A stretch of 64,000 nucleotides of DNA from Streptomyces roseifaciens. GTDB lineage: Bacteria; Actinomycetota; Actinomycetes; Streptomycetales; Streptomycetaceae. Where the stretch lies: positions 310,001-374,000 of the forward strand of contig NZ_LNBE01000002.1 of NCBI RefSeq assembly GCF_001445655.1. The letters are read 5' to 3'. Made by a program: the position numbers and the translations under genes. Under the pieces are notes generated by a model. It saw only the letters and a list, made by a program, of their open reading frames with translations. It ran no database searches and was not told where the DNA came from. Shown here in pieces: positions 51,710 through 60,307 of this stretch (positions are counted from its first letter, which is position 1; each line of letters opens with the position of its first letter).

Positions 51710-51889
51710 ATGCCCCGACCACGCATCCCCCGACCGCTCCGGCCCCGGCGACGCCGGTTCCCGGCGCCGCGGAAGCACACCGGCGTGCGCCGCTTCGCCC
51801 GCGCCCACCGCGTCCAGATCGTCGGCGCCCTCCTGAGCGGCACCCTGCCCGCCGCGGCCGAGGTCCTCGGACCGTGGCTGCGGCGCTGA
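51710..51889 (+). CDS. Small Arg/Pro-rich protein with hydrophobic C-terminus
   Basis: A 59-residue protein starting MPRPRIPRPLRPRRRR, followed by VRRFARAHRVQIVGALLSGTLPAAAEVLGPWL. AAGGAT lies seven bases before the ATG. It follows the sigma-factor operon by 76 bases and ends at a bidirectional terminator. The C-terminal hydrophobic stretch could be membrane-associated. No family is recognised. Confidence 0.5.
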   Translation: MPRPRIPRPLRPRRRRFPAPRKHTGVRRFARAHRVQIVGALLSGTLPAAAEVLGPWLRR

Positions 51890-51890
51890 C

Positions 51891-51949
51891 ACGCGGGGCC
51901 GGACTGCGCCGGCCGGACAGGCCGGCCCGGGGCCGGCCTGTCCCCGCGT
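51891..51949. terminator. Two-tier bidirectional terminator
   Basis: An inner 13-bp stem (GGACAGGCCGGCC with GGCCGGCCTGTCC) is nested inside an outer 8-bp pair (ACGCGGGG with CCCCGCGT), between the small protein gene and the converging lipoprotein gene. Confidence 0.85.
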
Positions 51950-52953
51950 CAGGCCGCAGGGGCCGAAGTGACCTTCTTGCCCTGGTCGTTCACGGCGAAC
52001 CACAGGCCCTGCTTGCCCTGCCCCGCCGTGTCGCCGGGTTTCTTGTCGCCCGTGAACCAGTAGACCGGCCAGCAGTCGACCGCCAGCTGCTCGGTGCCGT
52101 CCGGGCGGGTGACGGTGGTGATCAGCTTCTCCGGCACCCCGCGCACCGCGCTCTTCTCGACGGGCTTGGCGGGCTTCCAGGTCTCCAGGCAGGTGCCGGT
52201 GCACGCGAACTTCATCGGCCAGGCGCTGTCCTTGGCGAACCGGTACAGGGTCCGGCCCTGGCCGTCCACGAGGATCTTGCCGAGGGCGGGGTTGTCGGCG
52301 ACGGACACGCCCGCGGCAGCGGGCTTCTCCCCTTGCTTCTCCCCCTCCTTCTCCTGGCCCTTCTCGCCTTCCTTCTCCCCTTCCTTCTCCTCCTGCTTCG
52401 CGCCCGCCTTCTTGCCGTCCGGCGCGAACGCGCTCCACGTGCCGCCCACTCCCTGGCCCTTGGTGTCGCCGGGCGCGGTGTCCTTGGCGTAGCGGTAGAC
52501 GGGCCAGCCCGCGAGCGTGAGCTGCTTGGTCCCGTCGGCGCGCTGCACCTCCCCGACCTTCGCCCCGATCCCGGACGCCGCGGTCGCATCGCCTGCGGGC
52601 ACGGGCGGCCAGGCCTTCGCGCAGTCGCCGTCGCACGTGGAGGCGGGCGGCTGCGCCGTGTCCTTGTCGAAGCGGTAGAGGGTCATGCCCGCGCTGTCGG
52701 CGACGACGGAGCCGATCCCCGGGGCCTCACGCACCGTCATCTCCTTGGCCGGGGCGTTCTTCGCCTGCGTTTGCGAGGAGCCGCCCGAGCCGTAGCCGCC
52801 GGCCCCGTACCCCTCGCCGATCTTGGAGGAGCTCCCGGCCGGGGCCTTGCCGTAGTCGTCCTTCGTGGACGAGTCACCGCCGCCGCAGGCCGCCGTGAGC
52901 ATCATGACCGTGATCGCCGCTCCTGCGAGAGAGGCGTGACGCAGCTTGTTCAT
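51949..52953 (-). CDS. SCO0930-type lipoprotein
   Basis: A 334-residue exported lipoprotein; the lipobox is MLTAAC (Cys23). Two similar domains follow, each with LYRFDKDT/LYRFAKDS, a Cys-x3-Cys-x3-W motif (CDGDCAKAWPP; CTGTCLETWKP) and a WPVY block, typical of the secreted-repeat domain (PF03640). Between them lies a Glu/Lys/Gly repeat (EKEGEKEGEK). The protein faces the outside of the membrane; the paired Cys and aromatic residues suggest redox or metal binding but this is not proven. Downstream neighbours encode a NuoF-like protein and a heme-type membrane protein, and such genes may work together. Confidence 0.85.
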   Translation of the reverse strand: MNKLRHASLAGAAITVMMLTAACGGGDSSTKDDYGKAPAGSSSKIGEGYGAGGYGSGGSSQTQAKNAPAKEMTVREAPGIGSVVADSAGMTLYRFDKDTAQPPASTCDGDCAKAWPPVPAGDATAASGIGAKVGEVQRADGTKQLTLAGWPVYRYAKDTAPGDTKGQGVGGTWSAFAPDGKKAGAKQEEKEGEKEGEKGQEKEGEKQGEKPAAAGVSVADNPALGKILVDGQGRTLYRFAKDSAWPMKFACTGTCLETWKPAKPVEKSAVRGVPEKLITTVTRPDGTEQLAVDCWPVYWFTGDKKPGDTAGQGKQGLWFAVNDQGKKVTSAPAA

Positions 52954-53067
52954 GAACCGTCCTTTGCTCGTGTTCCGGCGGTGAACCGCCGTTGCAGGGG
53001 GGATACGGAGCGGGTCCTTCGTCCGCTCAACGGGACCGGAAATTTGTCATCCGGTGACAGAAAGCGC

Positions 53068-54570
53068 TCAGCCGGCGGCCGCGATGCGCAGGGCGAGGGC
53101 GGGGCAGCGCCGCACCGCCCGCAGGGCCCGGCCGCGCATCCGCGCCGGGAGGGGCATCACGGCCCGTTCGGGGTAGCCGTCCGCGCCGAGCCGCAGCAGC
53201 CCGGGCAGCAGGTCCGCGCACAACCCGTGCCCCCGGCACAGCGTCCAGTCCACGAGCAGCTGCTCGGCGGGCGGCCGGGCGGAGCCGTCGGCACGGGCCG
53301 GTGACACGGACGTGTGCACGGCAGGCCCCTCGGGCAGCGGCAGGGCGCCGAGCGTCGGGCGGGCGCAGCCGTGCCCGAGGGCGTGGGCGGCGAACTCGTC
53401 GGTGAACACCGTGAGCGCGGAGGCCACGAACCGGGCGGTGCCGTCGGGGTGGGCGCAGGCGCCGCGCCGCTCCACCGCGGCCATCCGCGCGCGGGCCGCG
53501 TCCAGGGCGCGCTGCCCGCCGCCGTCCGCCGCGTCGGCCAGGGCGTCCGTGAGGGAGGGCAGACCGAGGGCGCAGGGCCCGCACTGGCCGGCCGACTGGG
53601 CCGCCAGCCACCGGGCCGTCCGGACCACTTCGCCCACGGGGCAGGTCGTCTCCGGCAGCGGCAGTACGGCTCCGGCGCCGAGGACGCCGCCGGCCGCGGC
53701 GAGCGAGTCGCGCGAGACGGTGGCCGAGCGGGCGGCCTGCGCCGGCAGCCAGCCGCCGTGGTAGCCGCCGACCAGGACGCCCTGGCCCGGCGCCGTCCGG
53801 CACAGGTCGAGGATGTACGTCAGGGGCACGCCGGTCGGGGTCTCGACCACGTGGGTGCCGGCGACGGTCAGCATGACGGTGCCGGGCTCGGTGGGCAGCC
53901 CGCACGCGCCGTAGCCCGCGGCCCCGAGCCGTGCCGCGACGGCGAGCTGGGCGAAGGTCTCGGTGTTGGAGAGCAGGGTGGGGGAGCCGCCGAGGCCGCT
54001 CTCGCTGGTGCGGATCCTGCGGCCGGACGGCAGCGCGGGGCCGCCGTCGATGCCGCGGACGAGCGCGGAGCTCTCGCCGGTGACGAAGCGTTCGGGCAGC
54101 AGGGTCACGTCCGCCCGGGGCTCGGAGGAGCCGCGTTCGGCGATGGCGCGGTTCACCGACCGCTCGACGTCGGGACGGGTCACGCCGACGGCCACGCGCT
54201 GGGCGCCGAGCGCCTTCGCCGCGAGCACGGCGCCGTCGAGGACCAGGTGCGGGGCGTAGAGCAGCAGGGCGGTGTCCTTGAGGCAGCCCGGTTCGCCCTC
54301 GCTGCCGTTGACGACGACGGCGGCGGAAGAGCCCTTGCGGTGCAGGGCCGTGGCGACCGCGCGCAGCTTGCGGGCGAACAGGAAGCCCGCGCCGCCCCGG
54401 CCGCGCAGGCCGATCTCCTCGGCGAGCCCGGCGAGTTCGCCGACGTCCAGGCCGGGGGCGGGGCCGTGCACGGCCAGGTGGGCGTCCCGGTCCATCCACG
54501 CCGTCTCGTCCAGGCCCGCCAGCAGCCTCGGCGGTCCGACGGTGGCCAGTGCGGGCACGGTCCGGTTCAC
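53068..54570 (-). CDS. NuoF-like SLBB protein with C-terminal ferredoxin domain
   Basis: A 500-residue protein. Residues 50-330 follow the NuoF/HoxF flavoprotein pattern: GLRGRGGAGFLFARKL, VVNGSEGEPGCLKD, then an SLBB-like part. The Fe-S region is CPVGEVVRTARW and SAGQCGPCALGL. The last 65 residues look like a one-cluster ferredoxin (TLCRGHGLCADLLPGLL and RRCPALAL), fitting a [3Fe-4S] or degenerate cluster. It should pass electrons from NAD(P)H or a flavin to the membrane partner encoded upstream, whose stop overlaps this GTG start (GTGA). It is shorter and not part of a complex I operon. Confidence 0.85.
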   Translation of the reverse strand: MNRTVPALATVGPPRLLAGLDETAWMDRDAHLAVHGPAPGLDVGELAGLAEEIGLRGRGGAGFLFARKLRAVATALHRKGSSAAVVVNGSEGEPGCLKDTALLLYAPHLVLDGAVLAAKALGAQRVAVGVTRPDVERSVNRAIAERGSSEPRADVTLLPERFVTGESSALVRGIDGGPALPSGRRIRTSESGLGGSPTLLSNTETFAQLAVAARLGAAGYGACGLPTEPGTVMLTVAGTHVVETPTGVPLTYILDLCRTAPGQGVLVGGYHGGWLPAQAARSATVSRDSLAAAGGVLGAGAVLPLPETTCPVGEVVRTARWLAAQSAGQCGPCALGLPSLTDALADAADGGGQRALDAARARMAAVERRGACAHPDGTARFVASALTVFTDEFAAHALGHGCARPTLGALPLPEGPAVHTSVSPARADGSARPPAEQLLVDWTLCRGHGLCADLLPGLLRLGADGYPERAVMPLPARMRGRALRAVRRCPALALRIAAAG

Positions 54571-55274
54571 AATGTGCCTCCGCGGCCCCCGCGGCCCGGG
54601 CGTTCCTCGCGCAGCCGCGAGCGCATGCGCAGGGCCAGGGCGCCCGCCACTCCCGCCAGGCACAGTGCGTACGCCGCGGTGGCCCAGCCGGCGGCGGGAC
54701 GGCCCGCGTGCAGTCCGTGCACCAGGGCCGCGCCCCAGGCGGGGTAGGCCGCCATGTGCAGGGCCCGCCACTGGCGCGAGCTGCCGACGCTGCTGAACGC
54801 GCTGCGGAACGCCCCGGTGACCGCGACGGCGACGAACAGGTAACCCGCCATCGTGCCCAGGCCGATGAGCAGTGGTTGCGTGTTGTCGGTGAACGGAACG
54901 GCCGCGGCCGCGGTACTGGTACGGTCCTCGGCAACCTTCACCCAGATGTGCAGGGCGAGAAAGCCGAGCCCGGCCACGGCCAGCCCGCGGTGCACGCCCT
55001 GGGCGAGGAGTCGGTGGGCCGAGCCCAGCAGCCGCCGGTCGGTTGCGGCCAGCCCCCACAGCACGGTGGAGGTGAGCGAGACGAGCGCGAGGACCCCCGC
55101 GCCGAAGTCGAGGAACTCCTGCGTCCGTTCGGCCACTCCGGCCCGGGCGGCGACGGCAAGGAGAAGCAGGATCGCCGCCGGAAGGGCGGGGCGGGCCGAG
55201 GGCCGCAGCTGCGGCCGGGCCCGCGCCCTCGTGGCCCGGGGTCGAGGAAGAGTTTGCATTCGCGACATGTGCAT
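54567..55274 (-). CDS. Ferric-reductase-like transmembrane protein
   Basis: A 235-residue membrane protein with about six helices. His residues in LLAQGVHRGLAV, LALHIWVKV, ALHMAAYPAW and LVHGLHAG are spaced like the heme b ligands of ferric reductase/MsrQ-type proteins. It should move electrons across the membrane. GGAG lies six bases before the ATG, although in-frame ATGs at codons 3 and 6 are possible. It is translationally coupled to the NuoF-like protein, its likely electron donor. Confidence 0.8.
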   Translation of the reverse strand: MHMSRMQTLPRPRATRARARPQLRPSARPALPAAILLLLAVAARAGVAERTQEFLDFGAGVLALVSLTSTVLWGLAATDRRLLGSAHRLLAQGVHRGLAVAGLGFLALHIWVKVAEDRTSTAAAAVPFTDNTQPLLIGLGTMAGYLFVAVAVTGAFRSAFSSVGSSRQWRALHMAAYPAWGAALVHGLHAGRPAAGWATAAYALCLAGVAGALALRMRSRLREERPGRGGRGGTL

Positions 55275-55614
55275 ACGGGTCTCCGCCGGGCGGTCTCCGG
55301 AGCTTCCGGCGACCGCCCGTGTTCCTGAGAAATCCGGAAATCCCTCGCTTCGGCGATATCCGCCGGGAGGGCCCTTGTTGAATTCACACGGTGTGACCGG
55401 TCGGCCACGGGAAGCCCGGCGGCCGAATGTGCAGAAGCATCGTCCATCTCCGCAGGATCTTCATAAGGTTTATCGCGCTGTGACAAATTCCCGTACGGCT
55501 GTCCCCCTGACGGCCGCCGACTGCTGATGATGCCCACTCAGGCGAGAGGGGCCCGGCCCGCATTTTCCGGTTTCCCGTCCCTCGCGCCCGGAACGGAAGT
55601 CCGGAGGTAGGACG
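55275..55614. other. Divergent promoter region of the redox pair and the PucR-type regulator
   Basis: This 340-base gap lies between divergent genes and has no credible gene. It carries the palindrome TCACAC-G-GTGTGA (55384-55396) and an AT-richer segment near 55455-55490 (CTTCATAAGGTTTATCG) likely to hold a promoter. The next gene's regulator may bind here. Confidence 0.5.
55384..55396. promoter_or_regulatory. Palindromic operator candidate TCACACGGTGTGA
   Basis: A perfect 6-1-6 inverted repeat located about 110 bases upstream of the ferric-reductase-like gene and 220 bases upstream of the PucR-type gene. Confidence 0.4.
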
Positions 55615-56745
55615 ATGTGCGAAATCCTGAACCGCATCTGGTCGCGGCCGCGCGGTGAGTGGTCCCGGGCCGTGAGAAGGGAAGTCCCCGCGGTCGCCGC
55701 CCGGCTGGCCGAGGAACTCCAGCGCAGTACACCGGCGTTCTCGGCGGTCGCACAGCGCATCGGCCCGGAAGCGACGCGGACCGCCGTCGAGCAGGCGCTG
55801 CTGCAGACGCTGGGGCTGGGGCCCGAGGCCGCCGCGGGGCGCATACCGCAGCCGAGGCGAAAACCCGCCCGCGTCGTCACCGCCATGCCCGGCACCCGGG
55901 CGCGCCAGGCCCTCTTCGCCGCGCTCGCCGACGACCGGTGCATCCCCTCCGACGTGCTGACCGAGCTCGCTGGCCAGGCCGGCTGGCCGCTGCCCCGCCG
56001 GGTGCGGGCGGTCGTCCTCGCCACCCCCAACGACGTGCCGTCGCCCGCGCCCCACCTCGTACCGCAGCCGTCCCCGCAGCTGACGTCCCAGCTGGCCGCG
56101 GCCTTGGGCCAGGGACTGCCGGGCACGGTCGATGCCGACCTGTGCCTGCTGATCCCCGACCCGGGGCCGCGGGCCCGGCCCGCGCTGGACGCCGCCCTGG
56201 AGGCGGCGCTGGGCGGCCGGCCCGCCGCCGTGGGTCACTCCGTGCCGGTCACCGAAGCCGCGGCGTCGCTGCGCTGGGCACGGCGGCTGCTGGGCCTCGC
56301 GGGAACGGTGAACGGTCCGGGCGGACGCGTCACGTTCGTCGACGACCACCTCTCCGACCTGATCGTGCTGCAGGACGAATCCCTGGCCCGGGCCCTGTCC
56401 GTACGGTGGCTGCGGCCCCTGGACGACCTCACCCCGAGGCAGAGCGAACGCCTGGAAGTGACGCTGCTGGCCTGGCTGGAGAGCGGCGGGGCACCGGAGG
56501 CGGCCCGCACGCTCAAGGTGCACCCGCAGACCGTGCGCTACCGCCTGCGCCAGATCGAGAAGCTCTTCGGTCCCGCGATGCGCGAGCCGCACAGCCGCTT
56601 CGAACTGGAGCTCGCGCTGCGCAGCCGGCGGCTGCTGGCCCGGGCCCGGCTGCTGCGCTCGCGGGCCCACGGCACCGCACGGGCGGTGGGCGCGGCCGTG
56701 CAGCCGCTGGGCTCCGCAGGGCGGGCCCGGGTCAACGGCCTGTGA
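55615..56745 (+). CDS. PucR/CdaR-type transcriptional regulator
   Basis: A 376-residue regulator with a C-terminal HTH (HTH_30 type): ARTLKVHPQTVRYRLRQIEKLFG near residue 305. The middle resembles a degenerate GGDEF-like sensor region, and the N-terminal part (EVPAVAARLAEELQRSTPAF) matches the helical domain of Streptomyces members of this family. Such proteins usually activate nearby genes; the divergent redox pair is the obvious candidate target. The ATG lies at the end of a GGAGGTAGGACG leader, giving a strong ribosome site. Confidence 0.85.
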   Translation: MCEILNRIWSRPRGEWSRAVRREVPAVAARLAEELQRSTPAFSAVAQRIGPEATRTAVEQALLQTLGLGPEAAAGRIPQPRRKPARVVTAMPGTRARQALFAALADDRCIPSDVLTELAGQAGWPLPRRVRAVVLATPNDVPSPAPHLVPQPSPQLTSQLAAALGQGLPGTVDADLCLLIPDPGPRARPALDAALEAALGGRPAAVGHSVPVTEAAASLRWARRLLGLAGTVNGPGGRVTFVDDHLSDLIVLQDESLARALSVRWLRPLDDLTPRQSERLEVTLLAWLESGGAPEAARTLKVHPQTVRYRLRQIEKLFGPAMREPHSRFELELALRSRRLLARARLLRSRAHGTARAVGAAVQPLGSAGRARVNGL

Positions 56746-56783
56746 GCCCTGCGCGCTCCGCCGGGCGGCCCGGACATGGCGCA

Positions 56784-56813
56784 GCGGCCCCGAATCCGGC
56801 AGTTCGGGGCCGC
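56784..56813. terminator. Terminator after the PucR-type gene
   Basis: An 11-bp perfect stem (GCGGCCCCGAA with TTCGGGGCCGC) and 8-base loop lie between two converging genes and can serve both strands. Confidence 0.8.
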
Positions 56814-56870
56814 CGCCTTCCCGGCTCCGGGTGGCAGTGGGGGGTGAGGCGCACCCGGCGCCGGGGGTCC

Positions 56871-56906
56871 GGTGGGATCGGTGGGATCGGTGGGATCGGT
56901 GGGCGC
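56871..56906. repeat. GGTGGGATC tandem repeat
   Basis: Three perfect 9-base copies and a fourth, degenerate one lie in non-coding DNA between converging genes. Probably slippage. Confidence 0.7.
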
Positions 56907-56941
56907 GGACAGAGCGGTGGGAGTGGAGGGCCGGGGCGTCC

Positions 56942-58366
56942 TCAGCAGGTGCGGCCGGTGTTGATGCAGTTCGCCGCCCTGGACATCAGGGCGTCCGGCA
57001 TCACGTTGATGAAGTCGCCGTGGTCGGTGACGGGCTTGTGCAGCTGCTCGGGGAAGCTGTCCACGGCGAACGGGACGCCCGCCGGAACGTCGTAGGTGAT
57101 CCGCTGCACCAGCTGCGGGATGGCGCGGAAGCCGCGCGGGCACGAGCCGTCCGCACGGGCGAACGCCACGTGGGTGCGGTGGTTGGCGCTGTCCGTGCTG
57201 CGCCCGTCCCAGCAGTTCTGGAAGGCGAAGGTGCGTACGACGTCCGCTCCGTTCGGGCAGACCGGGTATTTGTCCTTCAGCTGCCGGTTCTCGAAGCCCA
57301 CGCAACTCCACGAGGCATTCGCGTTGGCCGTGCCGTTGGTGAGCGCTTTGGCGTCGCCGGTGATGATGCGGAGGAATCGCGGCATCGCGGTCACCTTCGT
57401 CACCGGGCTGCCCCGGAACTGCAGGGACACGGACGCGGGCCGCAGGATGGTTCCCATGTTCCCGTCGTGCCCGCCGCCCGGTGCCCGGGCATCCGGAGCG
57501 GCTTTTCCGTCCAGGACGCGCAGCACCGGCCAGTAGTGCGTCGACTTGTCCCCGTTGGTGCAGGTGGTCCCCGCCGCGGCGAGGCTCGCATCGGTGGAAA
57601 AGGCGTCGGTGGATTTATTACCCACGTAATCGTGCATGTGGTGGGCGCCGTTGCGCACCCCCGGCGTCACGATGACATTGTCGGGGTTGAAGTGACCATT
57701 CTCATTGCGACCGCACACGGTGGTGAACGTGCCGGTCGACCCTCCGCGGGCGGCGGCGGGCGTGCCCTTCGTGGCCGGGGCGTTCCTGATGTCGGCGAAG
57801 TCGGCGCGGGACGGGCCTCCCTGCATGCCCCCGCTGCCGAGCCGGGAGCTCAGGGGACGGGAGGAGTCGTCGGCCGCGGCCGTGCTGACCTTGCTGGTCC
57901 GGCAGCCGCTGAGGCCGGTGAGCTCGCTCGGCGAGGTGCCGCCCGTGTCCGCCGCGCCCGCCGCGCGGAGGGAGTCGGAGATCCTGCCGATGGTCTCCGT
58001 GCGCTTGCGCTGCAGATCGCCGAGGACGGCCTCGGGCTCCGACGCCGTCATCCGCCCGTAGGCCTGGGCCACCTGGGCGTCGAGCTGGGACAGCCCCTTG
58101 GAGACCTCGGTGCGGGCCGGCGCGGGCACGTCCTGCAGCCGGTCGCCGACGTCGGGGCAGGAGATGGTCGTCGTCGCCGCGCCCGCGGCCTGCGTCCCCG
58201 CGGCGTCGGAGGAGCGGCCGCCGTCGCGGCCTGAGGCGTCACGGGAGGCACCGGCCGAGGCGTAGTCGGCCACGATCGCCGTACCGCCTCCGCCGAGCAG
58301 CAGCGCCGCGGCCGCCACCACCGCCCGGGTCCGCAACTTCGAGCGTTTGTGGGCCTGTCGCATCAT
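56942..58366 (-). CDS. Secreted DUF1996 protein
   Basis: A 474-residue exported protein. After a signal peptide (RAVVAAAALLLGGGGTAIVA) and a helical region with SQLDAQVAQAYGRM comes the DUF1996 domain, recognised by HFNPDNVIVTPG, the metal-like HHMHDYVGN motif, and paired Cys residues. DUF1996 is common in secreted fungal and actinobacterial proteins; its activity is not established. The next gene upstream also encodes an exported protein and is only six bases away, so the pair is co-expressed. Confidence 0.87.
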   Translation of the reverse strand: MMRQAHKRSKLRTRAVVAAAALLLGGGGTAIVADYASAGASRDASGRDGGRSSDAAGTQAAGAATTTISCPDVGDRLQDVPAPARTEVSKGLSQLDAQVAQAYGRMTASEPEAVLGDLQRKRTETIGRISDSLRAAGAADTGGTSPSELTGLSGCRTSKVSTAAADDSSRPLSSRLGSGGMQGGPSRADFADIRNAPATKGTPAAARGGSTGTFTTVCGRNENGHFNPDNVIVTPGVRNGAHHMHDYVGNKSTDAFSTDASLAAAGTTCTNGDKSTHYWPVLRVLDGKAAPDARAPGGGHDGNMGTILRPASVSLQFRGSPVTKVTAMPRFLRIITGDAKALTNGTANANASWSCVGFENRQLKDKYPVCPNGADVVRTFAFQNCWDGRSTDSANHRTHVAFARADGSCPRGFRAIPQLVQRITYDVPAGVPFAVDSFPEQLHKPVTDHGDFINVMPDALMSRAANCINTGRTC

Positions 58367-58372
58367 GTGGGG

Positions 58373-59077
58373 TCACTTCTTTTCGTTGTCGCCTGTGTGG
58401 GGGAAGTCGACGAGTCCGGTGTTCTCGAGGACGGTGATGTGGTCGAGGACGACGGTGTTGGCGCGGGTCGCCAGGGCCCGCACCGCGGTGTTGGCGGTGC
58501 GGTCGCGCACGAGGGCCACCAGGCCGAAGACCTTGCCGTGGGCGGCGCGCACGAGGTTGGCGAACACCCGGTCGAACGTGGCGCCGCGGGAGTCCTGCAA
58601 CTGGTCCAGCCACCCCTGCTGCTCGGCGCTCGGGCGCTCCGGCAGGCTCACGCCCAGCGAGCGGGCCGTGTCGACGGAACGCTGGTCGAGCTCGGTGTGC
58701 CCGTCGACCAGATGCTCCCCGGCCATGTGGACGGAGTCCGTCGTCCCGCGCTCCTGGGCGAGCTTCCCCGCGGGCTTCTCCCAGAGCCCGGCCAGCCGCA
58801 CCCGCCGGACGAAGTCCCGGTCCAGCGCCGTCAGCGGCCCGGACGGCGTCTGCCGGGTCCCCTCCCCGTCGTCGGTCCACGCGGTGCGGGCGCCGGCCGC
58901 CGCCGGGCCGGCACTGCCGAAGAGGTACACCGGCACCAGCAGCGCCAGCAGGGTCGCGGCCAGCGAGAAGACGACGAGCCCGGTGCCGAGGGTCCGCCAC
59001 GACATGGGCCGGCGCGCCTGCAGGGAGCCGACGGACCTCAGGGAACGTACGGACCGCAAGGAACGCACGGGTCGCAT
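58373..59077 (-). CDS. DUF4142 exported protein
   Basis: A 234-residue protein with an N-terminal anchor or signal (LGTGLVVFSLAATLLALLVPVYLF) after a basic repeat (RSLRSVRSLRSVGSL). The DUF4142 ferritin-like helical domain is visible in DRDFVRRVRLAGLWE, VHMAGEHLVDGHTELDQ and SVDTARSLGVSLP. The family occurs on the outside of the membrane in many bacteria and its function is unclear. GAAGAAGG five bases upstream supports the ATG at 59077. Operon with the DUF1996 gene. Confidence 0.85.
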   Translation of the reverse strand: MRPVRSLRSVRSLRSVGSLQARRPMSWRTLGTGLVVFSLAATLLALLVPVYLFGSAGPAAAGARTAWTDDGEGTRQTPSGPLTALDRDFVRRVRLAGLWEKPAGKLAQERGTTDSVHMAGEHLVDGHTELDQRSVDTARSLGVSLPERPSAEQQGWLDQLQDSRGATFDRVFANLVRAAHGKVFGLVALVRDRTANTAVRALATRANTVVLDHITVLENTGLVDFPHTGDNEKK

Positions 59078-59255
59078 GGCACCTTCTTCACTCGCTCGTC
59101 TGCTCGGAATGCCCACGGACGCTAACCCCGCGGAGAGCACGACGGACAAGCCTTCGCTCCCTCTGACAAACCCCCGCTCCCGTCCCCCGCGCGCTGCTAC
59201 CGTTCCGCGCGCGCAGGGAGGGCGGCCCCGGTTCTCACCTGAGGCGCGCCGCGGC

Positions 59256-60053
59256 TCACAGCTCGACGAGGGCCTGCACCGGGAGGTGGTCGCTGGGGAA
59301 GCGGCCGTCCTCGGAGTAGGTGTTGATGCCGGCCCGCAGGGTGCGCACCGACGGGGAGGCCAGGATCCAGTCGATGCGGTCCCCGTCCGGGACCAGGGGC
59401 CGGTAGCCGTGGAACGTCGCGTACTGCGGGCCGCGCTCGGCGGCGGTGTCCCAGGTGTCGGTCAGGGAACCGTCGCCGAGCAGCGCGTCGTAGACCGGGT
59501 TGCCGTGGGCCGGGACGTTGAAGTCGCCGGTGACGATGCGGGGGAGGGCGGGGTCGAGGGCCCGGAGCCGCTCGCCGATCAGGGCTGCGCTGCGCTCCCG
59601 CGCGTACTGGTGAAGGTGGTCGAGGTGGGTGTTGAGGACGTGGAGGCCGCCGCCGGTGTGCAGGTCGGCGAACCGGACCACCGTCGCCATGCGCACGACG
59701 GTGTTTCCCCAGGTGGCCGAGCCGATCAGGGCGGGCGTGCCGGAGAGCCAGAAGTGGTCGAACTTCTCGGGCGCCAGCCGGAGCGTGTCGTGGAAGACCG
59801 CGCCGAACTCGTCGCGGCTCCCGCCGAGCCGGCCCAGCCCGGTCCACGCGTAACGGGGCCCGAGGTCCTCGGCGATGTCGCGCAGCTGGCGGTACAGGCC
59901 CTCCTGGGTCCCCAGCACGTGCGGCCTCTCGTGCCGCAGCAGCCGCCGCATCACCGGGCGCCGCTCCGACCAGGGGTGGGGGCCGGTCTCGGAGGCGTAC
60001 CGCAGATTGAACGACATCACGCGCAGCGGGGGCGGCGGAGCGGGAGCGGACAT
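59256..60053 (-). CDS. Endonuclease/exonuclease/phosphatase family protein
   Basis: A 265-residue EEP-fold hydrolase. Catalytic blocks are MSFNLRY, GTQEG, NTHLDH, VTGDFNVP, RIDWIL and SDHLPVQ, a full set of metal and catalytic residues. The fold includes nucleases, sphingomyelinases and phosphatases; Arg/Trp-rich loops give no clear specificity. No signal peptide is seen from the chosen ATG, which has AGGAGG seven bases before it. A longer frame upstream is unsupported. Confidence 0.88.
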   Translation of the reverse strand: MSAPAPPPPLRVMSFNLRYASETGPHPWSERRPVMRRLLRHERPHVLGTQEGLYRQLRDIAEDLGPRYAWTGLGRLGGSRDEFGAVFHDTLRLAPEKFDHFWLSGTPALIGSATWGNTVVRMATVVRFADLHTGGGLHVLNTHLDHLHQYARERSAALIGERLRALDPALPRIVTGDFNVPAHGNPVYDALLGDGSLTDTWDTAAERGPQYATFHGYRPLVPDGDRIDWILASPSVRTLRAGINTYSEDGRFPSDHLPVQALVEL

Positions 60054-60307
60054 GGTGCCTCCTGGTCGGGAAGGTCCGGAAGGTCCAGGAGATCGTCCCG
60101 GCCGGACGGGAGAGAGGCAAGAAGCGAAGCGGCCTTCTGCCGTGGCCCGTGCCGTACTCCCGGTGCCGTCCCCCGTGCCGTGCGTTCCCGTGATCCGGGT
60201 CACTGAAAGGCCGGGTGACCGGGTGTCACGAGGAGGATGTCGCGGAGGAGAGCACCGGCTTCGACGTGCCGGGCCGTTCCGGGCCGAGTCGGGGCGTAAG
60301 CGAAGGG

